Positions 21,877 to 21,961 of a stretch of DNA of 21,961 nt are shown piece after piece. The stretch lies in IMG/VR virus record IMGVR_UViG_3300031997_000076, positions 1 through 21,961 of that record. One strand, written 5' to 3'. A program made the translations under genes and the position numbers. The notes beneath the pieces were generated by a model. The model was not told where the DNA came from. It worked only from the letters and a program-made list of their open reading frames with translations, and did no database searches. Numbering within the stretch: position 1 is the first letter of the stretch; each line of letters starts with the position of its first letter. Source of the DNA: a virus.

Positions 21877-21961
21877 GCGAATCCACCGTGATCCCTTGGC
21901 CGCTATGCCTTCTCGGGATGTTGCTCGCCGGCCTGATCGGTTGGAGCTGGGCTATGGGAGA
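21873..21961 (+). CDS. 5' end of a probable membrane protein (partial)
   Basis: GTG 21873 begins a frame open to the right edge: SESTVIPWPLCLLGMLLAGL then IGWSWAMG. The visible part has one strongly hydrophobic segment (residues about 8-26) that should span the membrane. Such small phage membrane proteins can be holins or accessory proteins, but nothing here decides. There is no clear ribosome binding site; coupling through the upstream micro-ORF is possible. Confidence 0.55.
   Translation, partial: MSESTVIPWPLCLLGMLLAGLIGWSWAMG

Noticed and set aside
1-21961. tRNA genes, CRISPR arrays, insertion sequences, attachment sites
   Set aside because: I looked for tRNA T-loop-like sequences, regularly spaced repeats, transposase motifs and terminal inverted repeats, and saw none that I could support.

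Overview
This window is part of a tailed double-stranded DNA bacteriophage (or prophage) genome with siphovirus-type morphology. All supported genes are on the + strand, are tightly packed, and very often overlap stop-to-start by 1 or 4 bases (TGATG, ATGA, GTGA). The DNA is GC-rich with strong third-position G/C bias, which also creates long antisense shadow ORFs. The host cannot be named from sequence. The AGGAG-type ribosome binding sites and the short leader peptides ending in A-x-A or L-R-A suggest a high-GC bacterium, perhaps diderm (inference).

Layout. Bases 1-6492 are the head module: the end of an unidentified gene, a small Ig-like protein, a portal fused to a MuF-type domain, an HK97-type prohead protease, the major capsid protein (MCP), and two small proteins with signal-peptide-like N-termini placed immediately before and after the MCP. 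Bases 6493-8239 carry neck and head-tail joining genes (gp6-like connector, gp10-like protein, putative tail terminator). Bases 8252-15400 carry the tail: tube protein, assembly chaperones G and G-T joined by a predicted programmed frameshift, an 825-residue tape measure protein, a distal tail protein carrying CBM-like and LamG-like domains, and a baseplate hub protein. Bases 15397-17177 encode three small tail-tip proteins, of which the last two are clearly paralogous. A Fis-like helix-turn-helix gene closes this late block.

A 233-base non-coding gap (17516-17748) changes from very C-rich to A/T-rich and ends in a promoter-like stretch with an inverted repeat and a very strong ribosome binding site. 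A second operon of small genes follows: a DnaJ-type zinc protein, other Cys-rich zinc-ribbon proteins, an XRE-type regulator, an ERF-family single-strand annealing protein with an appended zinc ribbon, and a run of 60-95 residue hypothetical proteins. This is an early or DNA-metabolism accessory cassette. From about 19.7 kb the codon bias relaxes, suggesting a different ancestry for the small-gene cassette. Terminase, lysis, integrase and replication genes are not in the window.

Main points of interest: the two leader-bearing proteins flanking the MCP; the precise frameshift signal in the tail chaperone gene; the paralogous tail-tip set; the zinc-protein cassette; a 67-codon open extension after the amber stop of the ERF gene; and two micro-ORFs that appear to relay translation between neighbouring genes.
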